From Caballeronia sp. BR00000012568055 (lineage in GTDB: Bacteria; Pseudomonadota; Gammaproteobacteria; Burkholderiales; Burkholderiaceae): DNA of 33,245 nucleotides. The translations under genes and the position numbers were made by a program. The notes beneath the pieces are model-generated. The model did not search any database, was not told where the DNA came from, and saw nothing but the letters and a program-made list of their open reading frames with translations. This document shows, piece by piece, positions 15,071 through 23,411 of this stretch. Every line of letters begins with the position of its first letter. Positions within the stretch are counted from its first letter, which is position 1. The stretch is from the NCBI RefSeq assembly GCF_029439455.1, contig NZ_JAQFVG010000346.1, positions 36,567-69,811 on the forward strand, written 5' to 3'.

Positions 15071-15340
15071 ATGCAGATCGGCAGTTCGACTTCTTCCGCT
15101 TATGTGCCTGACGCACCGGCCGTTTCGAAGACGCAAGCGGCGTCTGCGGATGCAAACTCCGATGCGGACACGGCTCAGCCTGCCAACGACAGCGCATCGC
15201 CGGCCAAATCATTTGTATGCGGCGCGCTTGGCCTCGACGATCCCAACGCTGAGCAAACCGATACCAACCAGTTCTACACCGCAGGCAAGGTGATCGCCGC
15301 AGCGGTGACGATCGGCAAGATTATTTCGTTATTCGTATGA
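15071..15340 (+). CDS. Small Ser/Ala-rich protein of unknown function
   Basis: An 89-aa product not recognised as a known family. The first ~45 residues are low-complexity Ser/Ala/Asp (KTQAASADANSDADTAQPAN), with no signal peptide. The second half is ordered (CGALGLDDPNAEQTD, then TNQFYTAGKVIAAAVTIGK) and ends in a hydrophobic tail LFV. It starts 94 bp after flhC on the same strand, with a short AGG-type ribosome site. The unstructured, signal-free N-terminus is compatible with a type III or flagellar export substrate, but that is only a suggestion. Confidence 0.6.
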   Translation: MQIGSSTSSAYVPDAPAVSKTQAASADANSDADTAQPANDSASPAKSFVCGALGLDDPNAEQTDTNQFYTAGKVIAAAVTIGKIISLFV

Positions 15341-15493
15341 TTTTTCGCTGAGTAACGTTCGATAAGATTTTGCAATAACTTCGAGACTTGCAAACCTGCT
15401 TGACGCTTTGATCCGGCGCTCCCTGAGCGATTATGACGATGTGCGCTGAGCCTTATTCAAGCGCACCCACCTTCATCGTTACTTAGTCAGGTC

Positions 15494-15943
15494 ATGCAAG
15501 TTCAAACTCATCGTCGAAAGAAGCTTTATGTGCGTGCATTCGTTGCCGCCATTACTCTATTGCCCGCGTTTCATGCATCGGCGGAAGATTTGCCGGACTG
15601 GTGCGGCGCGTTGAAAACCATCGTCGCCACGCCTTCGTTCGATACGCTCGCCAAAAGCACGCCGCTTCTGCCTGCGGGTTCGCCGGGACAAGGCACGTGC
15701 CGTGGCAGCACGCATATCTACGATTGCCACTGGCAAGCGCACTGGGGCCCGGACGGCGTGGTGGCCGATCCGCTTCAGGAACTCGGCGCGGATATCGCCG
15801 CGTGCTTTCCCGACGTGCGCCACGACATCAACACGGCGACACGCCAGCACTTCAGCGTACGCGATGCAGCCAATAAACGCGCGATCAGCCTGACCGCAAC
15901 GCTCGACGGTCCGAGCGCCTTGCGACTGCGTATCGTGCGATAA
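15494..15943 (+). CDS. Exported protein of unknown function
   Basis: A 149-aa product with a basic N-terminus and signal peptide (about residues 1-30, cleavage near ASA). The mature domain has several cysteines (WCGALK, GTCRGS, YDCHWQAHWG, AACFPDV) that could form disulfides in the periplasm. I do not recognise a family. It lies 10 bp before a lipoprotein gene on the same strand, so the two probably form an operon and may work together in the envelope. Confidence 0.75.
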   Translation: MQVQTHRRKKLYVRAFVAAITLLPAFHASAEDLPDWCGALKTIVATPSFDTLAKSTPLLPAGSPGQGTCRGSTHIYDCHWQAHWGPDGVVADPLQELGADIAACFPDVRHDINTATRQHFSVRDAANKRAISLTATLDGPSALRLRIVR

Positions 15944-15953
15944 GAAGCCGAAC

Positions 15954-16475
15954 ATGCGCCGCTTCGCCATCGCACTGATCGCTTGTTTGGGCATGCTGTC
16001 CGGCTGCACATGGACACTTATCACCGCCGCCGATGCCGCCGGTTCGATGGTGCAGGCGGGCATGACGGTCGCATCGAAATTTTCTTCGCCTACGTTCGTG
16101 ACGGGCGCGCCTACGTCCTTGCAATCGGTTTGTATCGAGTTGAATCAGACGGTGGCGCCGGGTGATTTCTTACCGTCGTTGCAGCTTGCTTTGCAGCGGC
16201 GCGGCGTCAGTTCGATGGTCTATAACCCCGGCACGTCGCCGCCCGGCTGCGAAGCGATGCTCGTCTATTCAGCGACCACGACGTGGGGTGAGCGCGCTTT
16301 CAGCGAAAGTCCGGTCGCGTATCTATCGGCAATCGATCTGACGTTGCTGCGACAAGGGCAAGTGATCGTCACGGCGCGCTATGAAACGGGGAATTTGAAT
16401 ACCGATCGGTTCGCCAGCGCCAAGCAAAAAGTCGATGCGCTTATCGCAAAGATGGTCGTCGCGCGGACCTTGTAA
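15954..16475 (+). CDS. Lipoprotein of unknown function
   Basis: A 173-aa product with a short signal peptide ending in the lipobox LSGC (Cys at residue 18) and therefore anchored in a membrane. The mature part contains VCIELNQTVAPGDFLPSLQLALQRRG and LVYSATTTWG, a pattern resembling small periplasmic domains that pair an alpha/beta fold with a lipid anchor; no family can be named. It follows the preceding exported gene after 10 bp, and its transcript ends at the strong terminator at 16560-16593. Confidence 0.78.
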   Translation: MRRFAIALIACLGMLSGCTWTLITAADAAGSMVQAGMTVASKFSSPTFVTGAPTSLQSVCIELNQTVAPGDFLPSLQLALQRRGVSSMVYNPGTSPPGCEAMLVYSATTTWGERAFSESPVAYLSAIDLTLLRQGQVIVTARYETGNLNTDRFASAKQKVDALIAKMVVARTL

Positions 16476-16559
16476 TGGCTTTCTTTCTCTTTCTTGGGGA
16501 GTGGTGTCTGGTGAGGGAGTGCTAAGCTGAAGTCGATGTTTGCAGCTTCCTCGTCTTGG

Positions 16560-16593
16560 CTCGCGCACGGGTGGCCGTGGGCGAGTTTTTTTT
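16560..16593 (+). terminator. Rho-independent terminator
   Basis: An 11-bp stem with one mismatch (16560-16570 with 16575-16585), tetraloop GTGG, followed by eight T. It ends plus-strand transcription from the lipoprotein operon, 9 bp before the stop codon of the convergent minus-strand gene. Confidence 0.9.
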
Positions 16594-16601
16594 CGTGCCC
16601 G

Positions 16602-17483
16602 CTACACCACCCACTTAACCCTAACCATCTCCACATCATCCTGCGCCACGCCCAACCCGCGCGCAAGATATTCATTCAGGGTTCCAAACCGTTTCTGCAT
16701 CTCATCGAACGCGGCTTCGATCACAGCGCTTTGCGCCTGATAAAGCGGCATCACCGCGGCCTGAGACACGTTGAACCGCGAAGCATGCGCCGCCACGCGC
16801 GCGCTGATCTGCGCCTGCGCCGCGACATTCGTCGCCAGATAATCCTGAATAATGACATCGAGCGGCACATCGGCAATGGCGAGGACCAACGCAGCAACCC
16901 AGCCCGTTCGATCCTTCCCCGTCGCGCCATGCACCACTTGCGGCCCCGCCTTGCGCGCAAGCTGCGTCAGCACCGCGCCGAACTCACGACACGCGGCCGG
17001 ATCGGTGATCATGCGGCGTTGCCGGTCGATCATCCATGCGCGGGCGTCGGTGGCATCGGACAACGTTACGGTATCCGTATCGATGCGTGCGATCTCGTGC
17101 GTTTCGCGCGTCGCGCCATCGGGCAAGCGGTCGGGCGCGAGCGCCGCTTCGCTCACCGCGCGCAGATCGTGTACGACGCGAATCGACAGGCGTGAGAGTG
17201 CGGCGAGATCCGCATCGCTTGCGGTCAATGCGCCTGAACGATAGAACATGCCGCGTCGCAATCGACGTCCGCCGGCGGTCGGATAGGCATCGCCCATGCC
17301 GGCCATATCGCGGAAATTTTCTATCGATGTCAAGCGCGGCGCTTCTGCCAAGGCAACCGGCACATCATTGCCGCCGCCGCACGCCGTCAACAAACTCGCG
17401 CCAATGCCCGATGAAAACAGCGTCGCGCCCGCCGTACCGCGCAAAAATCGCCGCCGCGAAAATGAAGGTGATAGCGACATCAT
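16602..17483 (-). CDS. Tat-exported tyrosine-phosphatase-like lipoprotein, catalytic Cys replaced by Gly
   Basis: A 293-aa protein of the bacterial tyrosine/dual-specificity phosphatase group (Y_phosphatase3 type). The N-terminus has a twin-arginine motif SRRRFLRG (9-16) and a lipobox LTAC (Cys35), implying folded export and lipid anchoring. Family motifs ENFRDMAG (55-62), FYRSGAL (80-86) and DLRAVSE (106-112) are normal, but the P-loop reads HGATGKDRTG (185-194) where the family has HCxxGKDRTG. The nucleophile codon at 16926-16928 encodes Gly (GGC); one base change from TGC explains this. It is predicted inactive as a phosphatase, perhaps retaining phospho-ligand binding. It overlaps the upstream kinase gene by an ATGA, so it is probably coupled to that two-component system. 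Confidence 0.88.
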   Translation of the reverse strand: MMSLSPSFSRRRFLRGTAGATLFSSGIGASLLTACGGGNDVPVALAEAPRLTSIENFRDMAGMGDAYPTAGGRRLRRGMFYRSGALTASDADLAALSRLSIRVVHDLRAVSEAALAPDRLPDGATRETHEIARIDTDTVTLSDATDARAWMIDRQRRMITDPAACREFGAVLTQLARKAGPQVVHGATGKDRTGWVAALVLAIADVPLDVIIQDYLATNVAAQAQISARVAAHASRFNVSQAAVMPLYQAQSAVIEAAFDEMQKRFGTLNEYLARGLGVAQDDVEMVRVKWVV

Positions 17484-18829
17484 GCTTCGTGCAGCTCCTG
17501 CACTTCGATCACACGCGCGCGCATGCGCTGCACCGGAATCACGATCCGCACGATCAGCCCGCCGCCTTCCGCGTTCGCCACTTCGCATCGACCGTTCTGT
17601 TCGCGTGCGAGCCGCGCGACGATCGCCAGTCCCAGACCGCAATGACCATCGCCGCTACGCGCGGGATCGAGCCGCACGAACGGACGCATCGCGTCGGCGA
17701 TACGTTCATCCGGTATGCCCGGTCCATGATCTCTTACTTCGATATGCCAATCATCTCCCGAACGCGCTGTGCGGATTTCAACCGGCGGTTCCCCATGCTC
17801 CAGCGCGTTATCGACGAGATTCGTCATCAGCCGGTCGATAAACGTGCGCGGCAGCATCAACGCATCGCCTGCGTTCAGTGAAAGCAGGAACAACGCATCG
17901 CCACCGTCTTCTGGCGCGGGAAACTGTTCCGCGATAAAGTGATCGACGCCGCTTTGCGCGCCATCGCCCGGTGCGCGTGCGGCGAATTCCAGAAACTGCT
18001 GAACGATGCGCGTCAGAGAATCGATATCGCGCAACGAGTCGCCACGCGCGTGCATCACGCCGCTATCGGACACAGTGGCGCGCAAACGCATGCGCGTGAG
18101 CGGCGCCTTCAGATCATGCGCGATACCCGCGAGCATCACCGTCTTGTCATCTTCGGCATCGGAGACGCGGCGCATCATCTGATTGAACGCGCCGATCAGT
18201 TCGCGCAATTCGCGCGGACCTTGTTCATCGACGGGAACGGGACGCTCGCCATCACCAAAACGCCGTGCAGCATGCGCCACGCGCGCAAGCGGACGCTGCA
18301 ACTGCCAGCTCGCGATCAGCGAGAGCAGCACCGCACCCAGCAACATCACGATGGATTCCGGCACGAACGGCGCGGGCGGCGGCAAATGAATGGGCGTGAC
18401 GATCCAGAAATTGCTCGACGGATAACGCACCCACAAACGCGAAAAGCCGTTTGCATCCGTATCGACATTGATGCGCGTGCCGGGCGGCAAGCCTTCCGCA
18501 ATCTGCTGCGCGAGATGCGCGTGACGCGTGCCTTCCGGCTCGCGCAGATCGACCGGCTTCGGCATGTTCCACACCGGCACGATATGCACGTGCATCGCGC
18601 GCGCCAGGCGGCCGTCGAGCGTGACATCGCTTTGTGCGGCGGCCAGCACGAGCAGCAAGCCGCGTGCGTAGCCATCGGCTTCGTTGCGTTTGCCCTGACT
18701 CGACAGGATTGCGAACCATCCGAACTGCACCAGCAACAGCGCAATCACCGATATCAACGCCATGCGCCCGAACAGCGTGTTGAAGAGTCCCGCCACGCGA
18801 CGGCGCAGCCATATGATCACCGCGCCCAC
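17480..18829 (-). CDS. EnvZ-like sensor histidine kinase
   Basis: A 449-aa inner-membrane kinase. Two membrane segments (about 21-43 and 158-175) flank a periplasmic sensing domain of about 115 residues; then come a HAMP linker, the H-box GIAHDLKAPLTRMR with phospho-acceptor H238, N-box NLVDNALEHG, G1 DHGPGIPD and G2 GLGLAIV. The sequence is closest to EnvZ/osmosensor-type kinases. GTG start at 18829, 3 nt after the stop of the response regulator. The partner regulator is the gene directly upstream; the Tat lipoprotein follows with an ATGA overlap. The signal sensed is unknown. Confidence 0.92.
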   Translation of the reverse strand: MGAVIIWLRRRVAGLFNTLFGRMALISVIALLLVQFGWFAILSSQGKRNEADGYARGLLLVLAAAQSDVTLDGRLARAMHVHIVPVWNMPKPVDLREPEGTRHAHLAQQIAEGLPPGTRINVDTDANGFSRLWVRYPSSNFWIVTPIHLPPPAPFVPESIVMLLGAVLLSLIASWQLQRPLARVAHAARRFGDGERPVPVDEQGPRELRELIGAFNQMMRRVSDAEDDKTVMLAGIAHDLKAPLTRMRLRATVSDSGVMHARGDSLRDIDSLTRIVQQFLEFAARAPGDGAQSGVDHFIAEQFPAPEDGGDALFLLSLNAGDALMLPRTFIDRLMTNLVDNALEHGEPPVEIRTARSGDDWHIEVRDHGPGIPDERIADAMRPFVRLDPARSGDGHCGLGLAIVARLAREQNGRCEVANAEGGGLIVRIVIPVQRMRARVIEVQELHEA

Positions 18830-18832
18830 GCT

Positions 18833-19561
18833 TCAGGCGACGCGCGAGTCGAACATCGCGCCGTCCATGTCCGGCACGAATACATAGCCCTGCCCGCGCA
18901 CGGTCTGAACATGACGCGGATTGGAAGGATCGTCTTCGATGATACGGCGCAGACGCCAGATCGGCACATCGAGTCCGCGATCGCGGAACGCGAGTTCATC
19001 GCCGCGCAATAAATCGTGGATCAACACGCGCGAGAGAATTTTGTACGGATGCCTGACGAATATTTTAAGCAACGCAAATTCGCTGTCACGCAACGCGATC
19101 CGTTCGCCATCGCGAATCAGCGAACGCGATACGAAATCGATTTCGAACTTGCCGACGCGTTCGCGCGCGCAACGCTCCGGCCGGCTCGGCGCGGAAGCAC
19201 GACGCCGAAGCACCGTTTCGATGCGCGCCAGCAATTCACGCGGATCGAAGGGCTTCGCCAGATAATCGTCCGCGCCGCATTCGAGGCCCGCGATCTTGTC
19301 GTTCACGCTGCCGCACGCGGTCAGAAAGATCACCGGCATATCGTCGCCGCTCGCGCGCAGATCGCGCAGCGCGCGCAGGCCATCGGTGTTCGGCATCATG
19401 ATGTCGAGCACCACAATGGACGGGCGTTCGAGTTCGAGCCGCTGCATCAGGCCGCTGCCGTCGTGCAGCACCGACACGTGCATGCCATGCTCGCGGAAGA
19501 AGTGGCGCAGCAGGTCGCGCACCACGGGATCGTCATCGACAAGGAGAACCGAAGTAGTCAT
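18833..19561 (-). CDS. OmpR-family response regulator
   Basis: A 242-aa two-domain regulator: receiver domain with acidic cluster DDD (9-11), phospho-acceptor D53 (VLDIMMP) and lysine in AKPFD, then a winged-helix OmpR/PhoB DNA-binding domain (RDSEFALLKIF, ending GQGYVFVPD). First gene of the minus-strand operon with the EnvZ-like kinase, so it is that kinase's probable target. It shares an intergenic region of about 200 bp with a divergent paralogue. The ribosome site is poor. Confidence 0.93.
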   Translation of the reverse strand: MTTSVLLVDDDPVVRDLLRHFFREHGMHVSVLHDGSGLMQRLELERPSIVVLDIMMPNTDGLRALRDLRASGDDMPVIFLTACGSVNDKIAGLECGADDYLAKPFDPRELLARIETVLRRRASAPSRPERCARERVGKFEIDFVSRSLIRDGERIALRDSEFALLKIFVRHPYKILSRVLIHDLLRGDELAFRDRGLDVPIWRLRRIIEDDPSNPRHVQTVRGQGYVFVPDMDGAMFDSRVA

Positions 19562-19759
19562 CTCAAAATTTTAATGGCGTACCGCCCCGGACAATATGAA
19601 TTCGCGGATTACATGGAATTACCGTTTCTTACGAAAACTCGCAACGCTTCGCGCCACGCCCGCAGCGTACGCGAGCGCGGCGCGCGCGGATGTAATGGAA
19701 AGAAATGGAAAGTTGTCGTGAATCGCTGACAGCGCGTTTTGCGACATAGAATGCGCCGC

Positions 19760-20506
19760 ATGAATCAACATGTCCTGATAGTCGATGACGACCCCGTCGT
19801 GCGCGATCTCGTGCGCGAATACCTCCAGAATCACGGTTTCGCCGTGTCGGTGCTGCACGATGGTGCGAGCCTGAAGCGGCGTATCGAGCTGGAACGGCCC
19901 GCGATGATCGTGCTCGACGTGATGATGCCCGGCAAGGACGGCATCAGCGCGCTGCGTGAGTTGCGCAACGCAGGCGAAGATATTCCGGTGATTCTTCTGA
20001 CCGCTCGTTCGGATGTGATCGATCGCGTGATCGGCCTCGAACTCGGCGCGGACGATTATCTTTCCAAGCCTTTCGATCAGCGCGAGTTGCTGGCGCGCAT
20101 TCGTTCGGTGCTGCGCCGCCGTCACGTCGATTCCCCCGGCGCGCCGGAAATGCGCGCGCCTTATCGTTTCGGCCCGTTCGAAGTGGATTTCGCCGCGCGT
20201 GAATTGCGCCGCGATGGTGCGCGCATTGCGCTTCGGTCTGCTGAATTCGCGATGCTGAAGATACTCGTAAAAAATGAAATGATCGTGCTGACGCGCGCGC
20301 AGTTGAATGAGCGTATGCGTGGTACTACTACGTATCGCGACCGCAGTCTGGATGTATCGATATGGCGTTTGCGGCGTCTGCTCGAAACCGATCCTTCCGA
20401 GCCGCGCTATGTGCAGACGGTTTGGGGACAAGGTTATATCTTCGTGCCGCACGGCGATCCTGCTGCGGCCGATCGCGCCGTGCATACGGACGAGGTAAGA
20501 ACCTAG
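19760..20506 (+). CDS. OmpR-family response regulator without its own kinase
   Basis: A 248-aa regulator clearly paralogous to the divergent one: both start with xVDDDPVVRDL, carry D53 in VLDVMMP, and end with YVQTVWGQGYIFVP, the winged-helix signature. No kinase gene accompanies it, so it may be driven by the EnvZ-like kinase nearby or be an orphan. Start ATG 19760 aligns with the paralogue; earlier in-frame starts (ATG 19751, TTG 19739) would add up to 7 residues. Its TAG stop overlaps the convergent flgH stop within the four bases CTAG. Confidence 0.92.
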   Translation: MNQHVLIVDDDPVVRDLVREYLQNHGFAVSVLHDGASLKRRIELERPAMIVLDVMMPGKDGISALRELRNAGEDIPVILLTARSDVIDRVIGLELGADDYLSKPFDQRELLARIRSVLRRRHVDSPGAPEMRAPYRFGPFEVDFAARELRRDGARIALRSAEFAMLKILVKNEMIVLTRAQLNERMRGTTTYRDRSLDVSIWRLRRLLETDPSEPRYVQTVWGQGYIFVPHGDPAAADRAVHTDEVRT

Positions 20507-21165
20507 AACGTCAGCACGCTCATAAAGAGCTTTTGCAGCCAGCCCATGGTGGTCGAATCCGCAAGCATGCCCACGCCTGCCTGTTCGATTCGCGCATTCG
20601 CCACCTTGTTCGATGCCACGTAATTTCCCGCCTCGATATCGCGCGGATTGACGATACCCGAGAAGCGCATGCGATCCTGATTGCCGTCCATCGCGATCAC
20701 CTTGTCGCCTGCCACCACGAGATTGCCGCCCGGCAACGTGCCGATAATCGATACCGCCAGCGTGCCGCTCATCGCGCTGATATTCGATGTGCTGCCCTCG
20801 CCCTTGAACGACGTACTCGCCGATCCGACGTTGAACAAGCGCGCCAGCCGTGCCGCCGCACCGCTCGATTTATCCGCCGCTTCCGCGCTGATACTGCTCG
20901 CGCGGCTCGCTTCCGCATTTGCTTTGTTGCTGCCCTGATACGATTCCGCCAGCCGAATGGTGAGCACGTCGCCCACTTTCTGCGCGCGCGGCGTTTCATA
21001 GAGCGAATACGCGTTGCCCGCCTGGAAAATTGCGCCTTGCGTGTTGACGTTCACGGGCTGCGCAACCGTAGGCGCGAAGGTCGGCATCTCGACGATCGAG
21101 CGTGAACCCGAAGACGAACACGCCGCCAGCATAAACACAGTACAACCAACTAACCTCGTTTTCAT
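20503..21165 (-). CDS. flgH: FlgH, flagellar L-ring lipoprotein (isolated copy)
   Basis: FlgH forms the outer-membrane L-ring through which the flagellar rod passes. The product is 220 aa with lipobox LAAC (Cys16) and family blocks GAIFQAGNAYSLYETPRAQKVGD, LTIRLAESYQGSNKANAEAS, GTLPGGNLVVAGDK and the conserved SGIVNPRDIEAGNYVAS. Start ATG 21165 has GGGGGA 8 nt upstream; an ATG at 21174 overlaps the preceding stop in an ATGA. flgH normally sits inside flgBCDEFGHI; here it is the last gene of a small operon of unknown exported proteins, with no rod, hook or P-ring genes nearby. Probably an extra copy or one with a repurposed role. Confidence 0.92.
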   Translation of the reverse strand: MKTRLVGCTVFMLAACSSSGSRSIVEMPTFAPTVAQPVNVNTQGAIFQAGNAYSLYETPRAQKVGDVLTIRLAESYQGSNKANAEASRASSISAEAADKSSGAAARLARLFNVGSASTSFKGEGSTSNISAMSGTLAVSIIGTLPGGNLVVAGDKVIAMDGNQDRMRFSGIVNPRDIEAGNYVASNKVANARIEQAGVGMLADSTTMGWLQKLFMSVLTF

Positions 21166-21170
21166 TCGAT

Positions 21171-21776
21171 TCATTCCCCCATTGCAGCGGCGACGCGCCA
21201 TTGTTCATTCAGATGCGCGAGCCACGCTTCGTGATCTTTCAATCGATAGATCACGCGCGCCGTCGCTGCGCCTTCGTTGGCTTCCAGCGTGATCGAACTG
21301 GTCGCGTTCTCCCAGATACGGCTCGCATAACCATGCTTGCGTTGCACGCGCGCCGCACCGTAACGCGCGGCGAGTGCATCGGCGAAATCGCGGGCCAGGC
21401 GTGAATCGAACACGAAGGACATGCGATACAAACGCGGCGAGCTTTCGCCTGGCATCGCGGCGAAGCGCATCACGTGATCGAACGACGGCGCGCAATCGAC
21501 GATCGCCTGCGACGCCTGCCACCCCGCTTGCGTGCGATGCGCCCATTTGCACGCAATCGACACGTTCGATCCCACCGCCACGTTCATGCCGAGCGAAGCC
21601 GCTTCCGCATCCGTTTCGCAGACCGCGACGCTGCCATCGGGTATGGCGAGCGCGGGCGTTTGATGCCTGAATTCATCGAGCGAAATGCCCAAAGGCAGGC
21701 CGCGAAACGCGTAGGGCTTCTGAGCAAACGCGAGCATCGGAACGCATAGAGAAGCGAGCACGAGTAAGCGTTTCAT
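21171..21776 (-). CDS. Exported protein of unknown function
   Basis: A 201-aa product with a clean signal peptide (MKRLLVLASLCVPMLAFA). The mature part begins QKPYAFRGLPLGISLDEFRHQ, a pattern often seen in small periplasmic proteins with a 'PLG...eF' opening, and contains three cysteines (VAVCETD, IACKWAH, VDCAPSFD). Function unknown. It starts 1 nt after the upstream gene and its stop overlaps a possible flgH start, so it is in a tight operon with flgH. Confidence 0.8.
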   Translation of the reverse strand: MKRLLVLASLCVPMLAFAQKPYAFRGLPLGISLDEFRHQTPALAIPDGSVAVCETDAEAASLGMNVAVGSNVSIACKWAHRTQAGWQASQAIVDCAPSFDHVMRFAAMPGESSPRLYRMSFVFDSRLARDFADALAARYGAARVQRKHGYASRIWENATSSITLEANEGAATARVIYRLKDHEAWLAHLNEQWRVAAAMGE

Positions 21777-21777
21777 A

Positions 21778-21960
21778 TCAGTCGATCGCACTGGCGCAGG
21801 TATCGAAGGGTGCGGCGGCGGCGTGACCGACAACGGGCACGATCTTCAGCGTCGCCGATGTCAAACGGCACGGCAGCGCCGCGACCGCGCAGCCATCGAG
21901 CGCGAATGGACAAGCCGCAAAAAGCGCGAGCAACAGCGCATGAGCAAGACGCATCGGCAT
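21778..21960 (-). CDS. Small lipoprotein, DUF6726-like
   Basis: A 60-aa product: signal peptide with lipobox LDGC (Cys24), then a ~37-residue mature part AALPCRLTSATLKIVPVVGHAAAAPFDTCASAID. This pattern, with two further cysteines and KIVPVVGHxAAAP, matches a short lipoprotein family common in Burkholderiaceae that I recall as DUF6726; that name is from memory. It sits 6 bp after a 54-aa gene and 1 bp before the next gene, second in the flgH operon. Confidence 0.75.
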   Translation of the reverse strand: MPMRLAHALLLALFAACPFALDGCAVAALPCRLTSATLKIVPVVGHAAAAPFDTCASAID

Positions 21961-21966
21961 GATCGC

Positions 21967-22131
21967 TCAGGCGGTGGTATCGATGAAATTGCCGAGATGC
22001 GAAGGATTGCTTGGCAATGTGGGCGCGGCCGGAGCCGTTGGTGTCGGGCCGCTGTCAGTGGGTTGCTTGATCGGAAACGATTGCGCGGACGATTGCGGGA
22101 TGTGATGCGTGGTCGGTGAGGTGACGTTCAT
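21967..22131 (-). CDS. Small Pro/Thr/Ser-rich protein of unknown function
   Basis: A 54-aa product, first in the four-gene operon ending in flgH. Low-complexity and proline-rich (TDSGPTPTAPAAPTLPSNPS), no signal peptide, no recognised family; it ends HLGNFIDTTA. The start at 22131 is uncertain because the ribosome site is weak; starts at 22146 and 22170 are in frame. Support is mostly its tight spacing (6 bp) to the next gene. Confidence 0.5.
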   Translation of the reverse strand: MNVTSPTTHHIPQSSAQSFPIKQPTDSGPTPTAPAAPTLPSNPSHLGNFIDTTA

Positions 22132-22419
22132 GCTTCTGCACTCCATGAGAAATGATTCGATGGAGTGCATTGTGAAGCGAGGCTTGTCCAGCGAATTGTG
22201 TGAGCAGAACGCCGTTTTCGCGAGGGCTTACTAATGCTTATAAGTGATTACCCGGTGATTACCGAGTCTTTCCGGTCCATCTGCATGCCGTTCGTAAGAC
22301 CGTCGTACTCGTGTCGTCAGCAAGCGCACGCACGGAGCGCGCTGTCATCAAACCGTCGATTGCCGCATGCACGATGCCAGCGGCGCGCATTCCCATCCCT
22401 CATGCAAGGAGACGAAAAC

Positions 22420-23397
22420 ATGCTGATCGCCTGCGTTGCCTATCAGGACGGCCGAAAGCTCGGCGATATCACCATCGATAAAATCAGCGACTATGTGCAG
22501 AAGCCGGAATGCTTCGTATGGGTCGCATTGAAAGACCCCGAGCCCGCAGAACTCGATGCGATGAAAGAAGAATTCGGCCTGCACGAACTCGCGGTGGAAG
22601 ACGTGCGCTCGCATCATCAATGGCCGAAAATCGAGGAATACGACGACTCGCTCTTCGCGGTGATGCACACCGTCGAGCGCAAGGAAGACGGCTCGCTCGA
22701 CTTTGGTGAAGTCGATGTGTTTGCCGGTCCGAACTATATTCTCTCAGTCCGCATGCGCACCGCGCACGGCTTCAAGAAGGTGCGCGAGCGCTGCGAAAGC
22801 GAGCCGCCGCTGCTCAAGCAAGGTTCAGCCTTCGTGCTCTATGCGTTGATGGACGATATCGTCGATAGCTATTTCAACGTGCTCGAATCCATGACGGCGG
22901 AACTCGAAGAACTGGAAGACCGCATTTTCGGGCCGCAGGAACAGGCCGAAGCGCGCGCGATCATCGAAGAGTTGTATCGATTCAAACGGCGGCTGGTGGT
23001 GATGCGCCATCATGTCGGCCCGCTGCTCGAAGGCGTCGGCAAGCTGATGGGCTGGCGCGTGCCGCGTATCTGCGAAGGCATGACGACGTACTATAAAGAC
23101 GTGTACTTCCACCTGGAACGCATTGTCGGCGCAATCGAAGGACGGCGTGAAATGGTCATTACGGCCATTCAGGTCAACCTCGGCATGATCGCACTCGCCG
23201 ATAGCGAAATCACCAAGCGTTTAGGCACATTTGCGGCCATGTTCGCGGTGCCGACCATGATCGCCGGCATCTACGGGATGAACTTCGAGCATATGCCGGA
23301 GCTGCATTCGAAGTATGGTTATCCGATTGTGATTACGGTGATCGTGGTGATCGAAATCATGCTGTTCCGCTTCTTCCGGCGCGCGAAGTGGATTTAA
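22420..23397 (+). CDS. corA: CorA-family magnesium/cobalt transporter
   Basis: A 325-aa CorA-type divalent cation channel, a homopentamer with a large N-terminal cytosolic funnel and two C-terminal membrane helices. The signature YGMNFEHMPEL sits between TM1 (FAAMFAVPTMIAGI) and TM2 (YPIVITVIVVIEIMLF), and the protein ends in basic RRAKWI as usual. Start ATG 22420 has AAGGAGA 7 nt upstream; the longer open frame from 22234 lacks homologous character. It stands alone on the plus strand; the 288 bp upstream hold no gene I can support. Confidence 0.95.
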   Translation: MLIACVAYQDGRKLGDITIDKISDYVQKPECFVWVALKDPEPAELDAMKEEFGLHELAVEDVRSHHQWPKIEEYDDSLFAVMHTVERKEDGSLDFGEVDVFAGPNYILSVRMRTAHGFKKVRERCESEPPLLKQGSAFVLYALMDDIVDSYFNVLESMTAELEELEDRIFGPQEQAEARAIIEELYRFKRRLVVMRHHVGPLLEGVGKLMGWRVPRICEGMTTYYKDVYFHLERIVGAIEGRREMVITAIQVNLGMIALADSEITKRLGTFAAMFAVPTMIAGIYGMNFEHMPELHSKYGYPIVITVIVVIEIMLFRFFRRAKWI

Positions 23398-23411
23398 CTT
23401 CGGATGGCTGA

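Noticed and set aside
16602..17483. Frameshifted or decayed phosphatase gene
   Set aside because: The frame is intact with all motifs except the Cys codon, and the start is coupled to the kinase gene, so a pseudogene is not supported.
22234..22419. N-terminal extension of CorA by 62 residues
   Set aside because: No family similarity, and a strong ribosome site precedes the ATG at 22420, which gives the normal 325-aa length.
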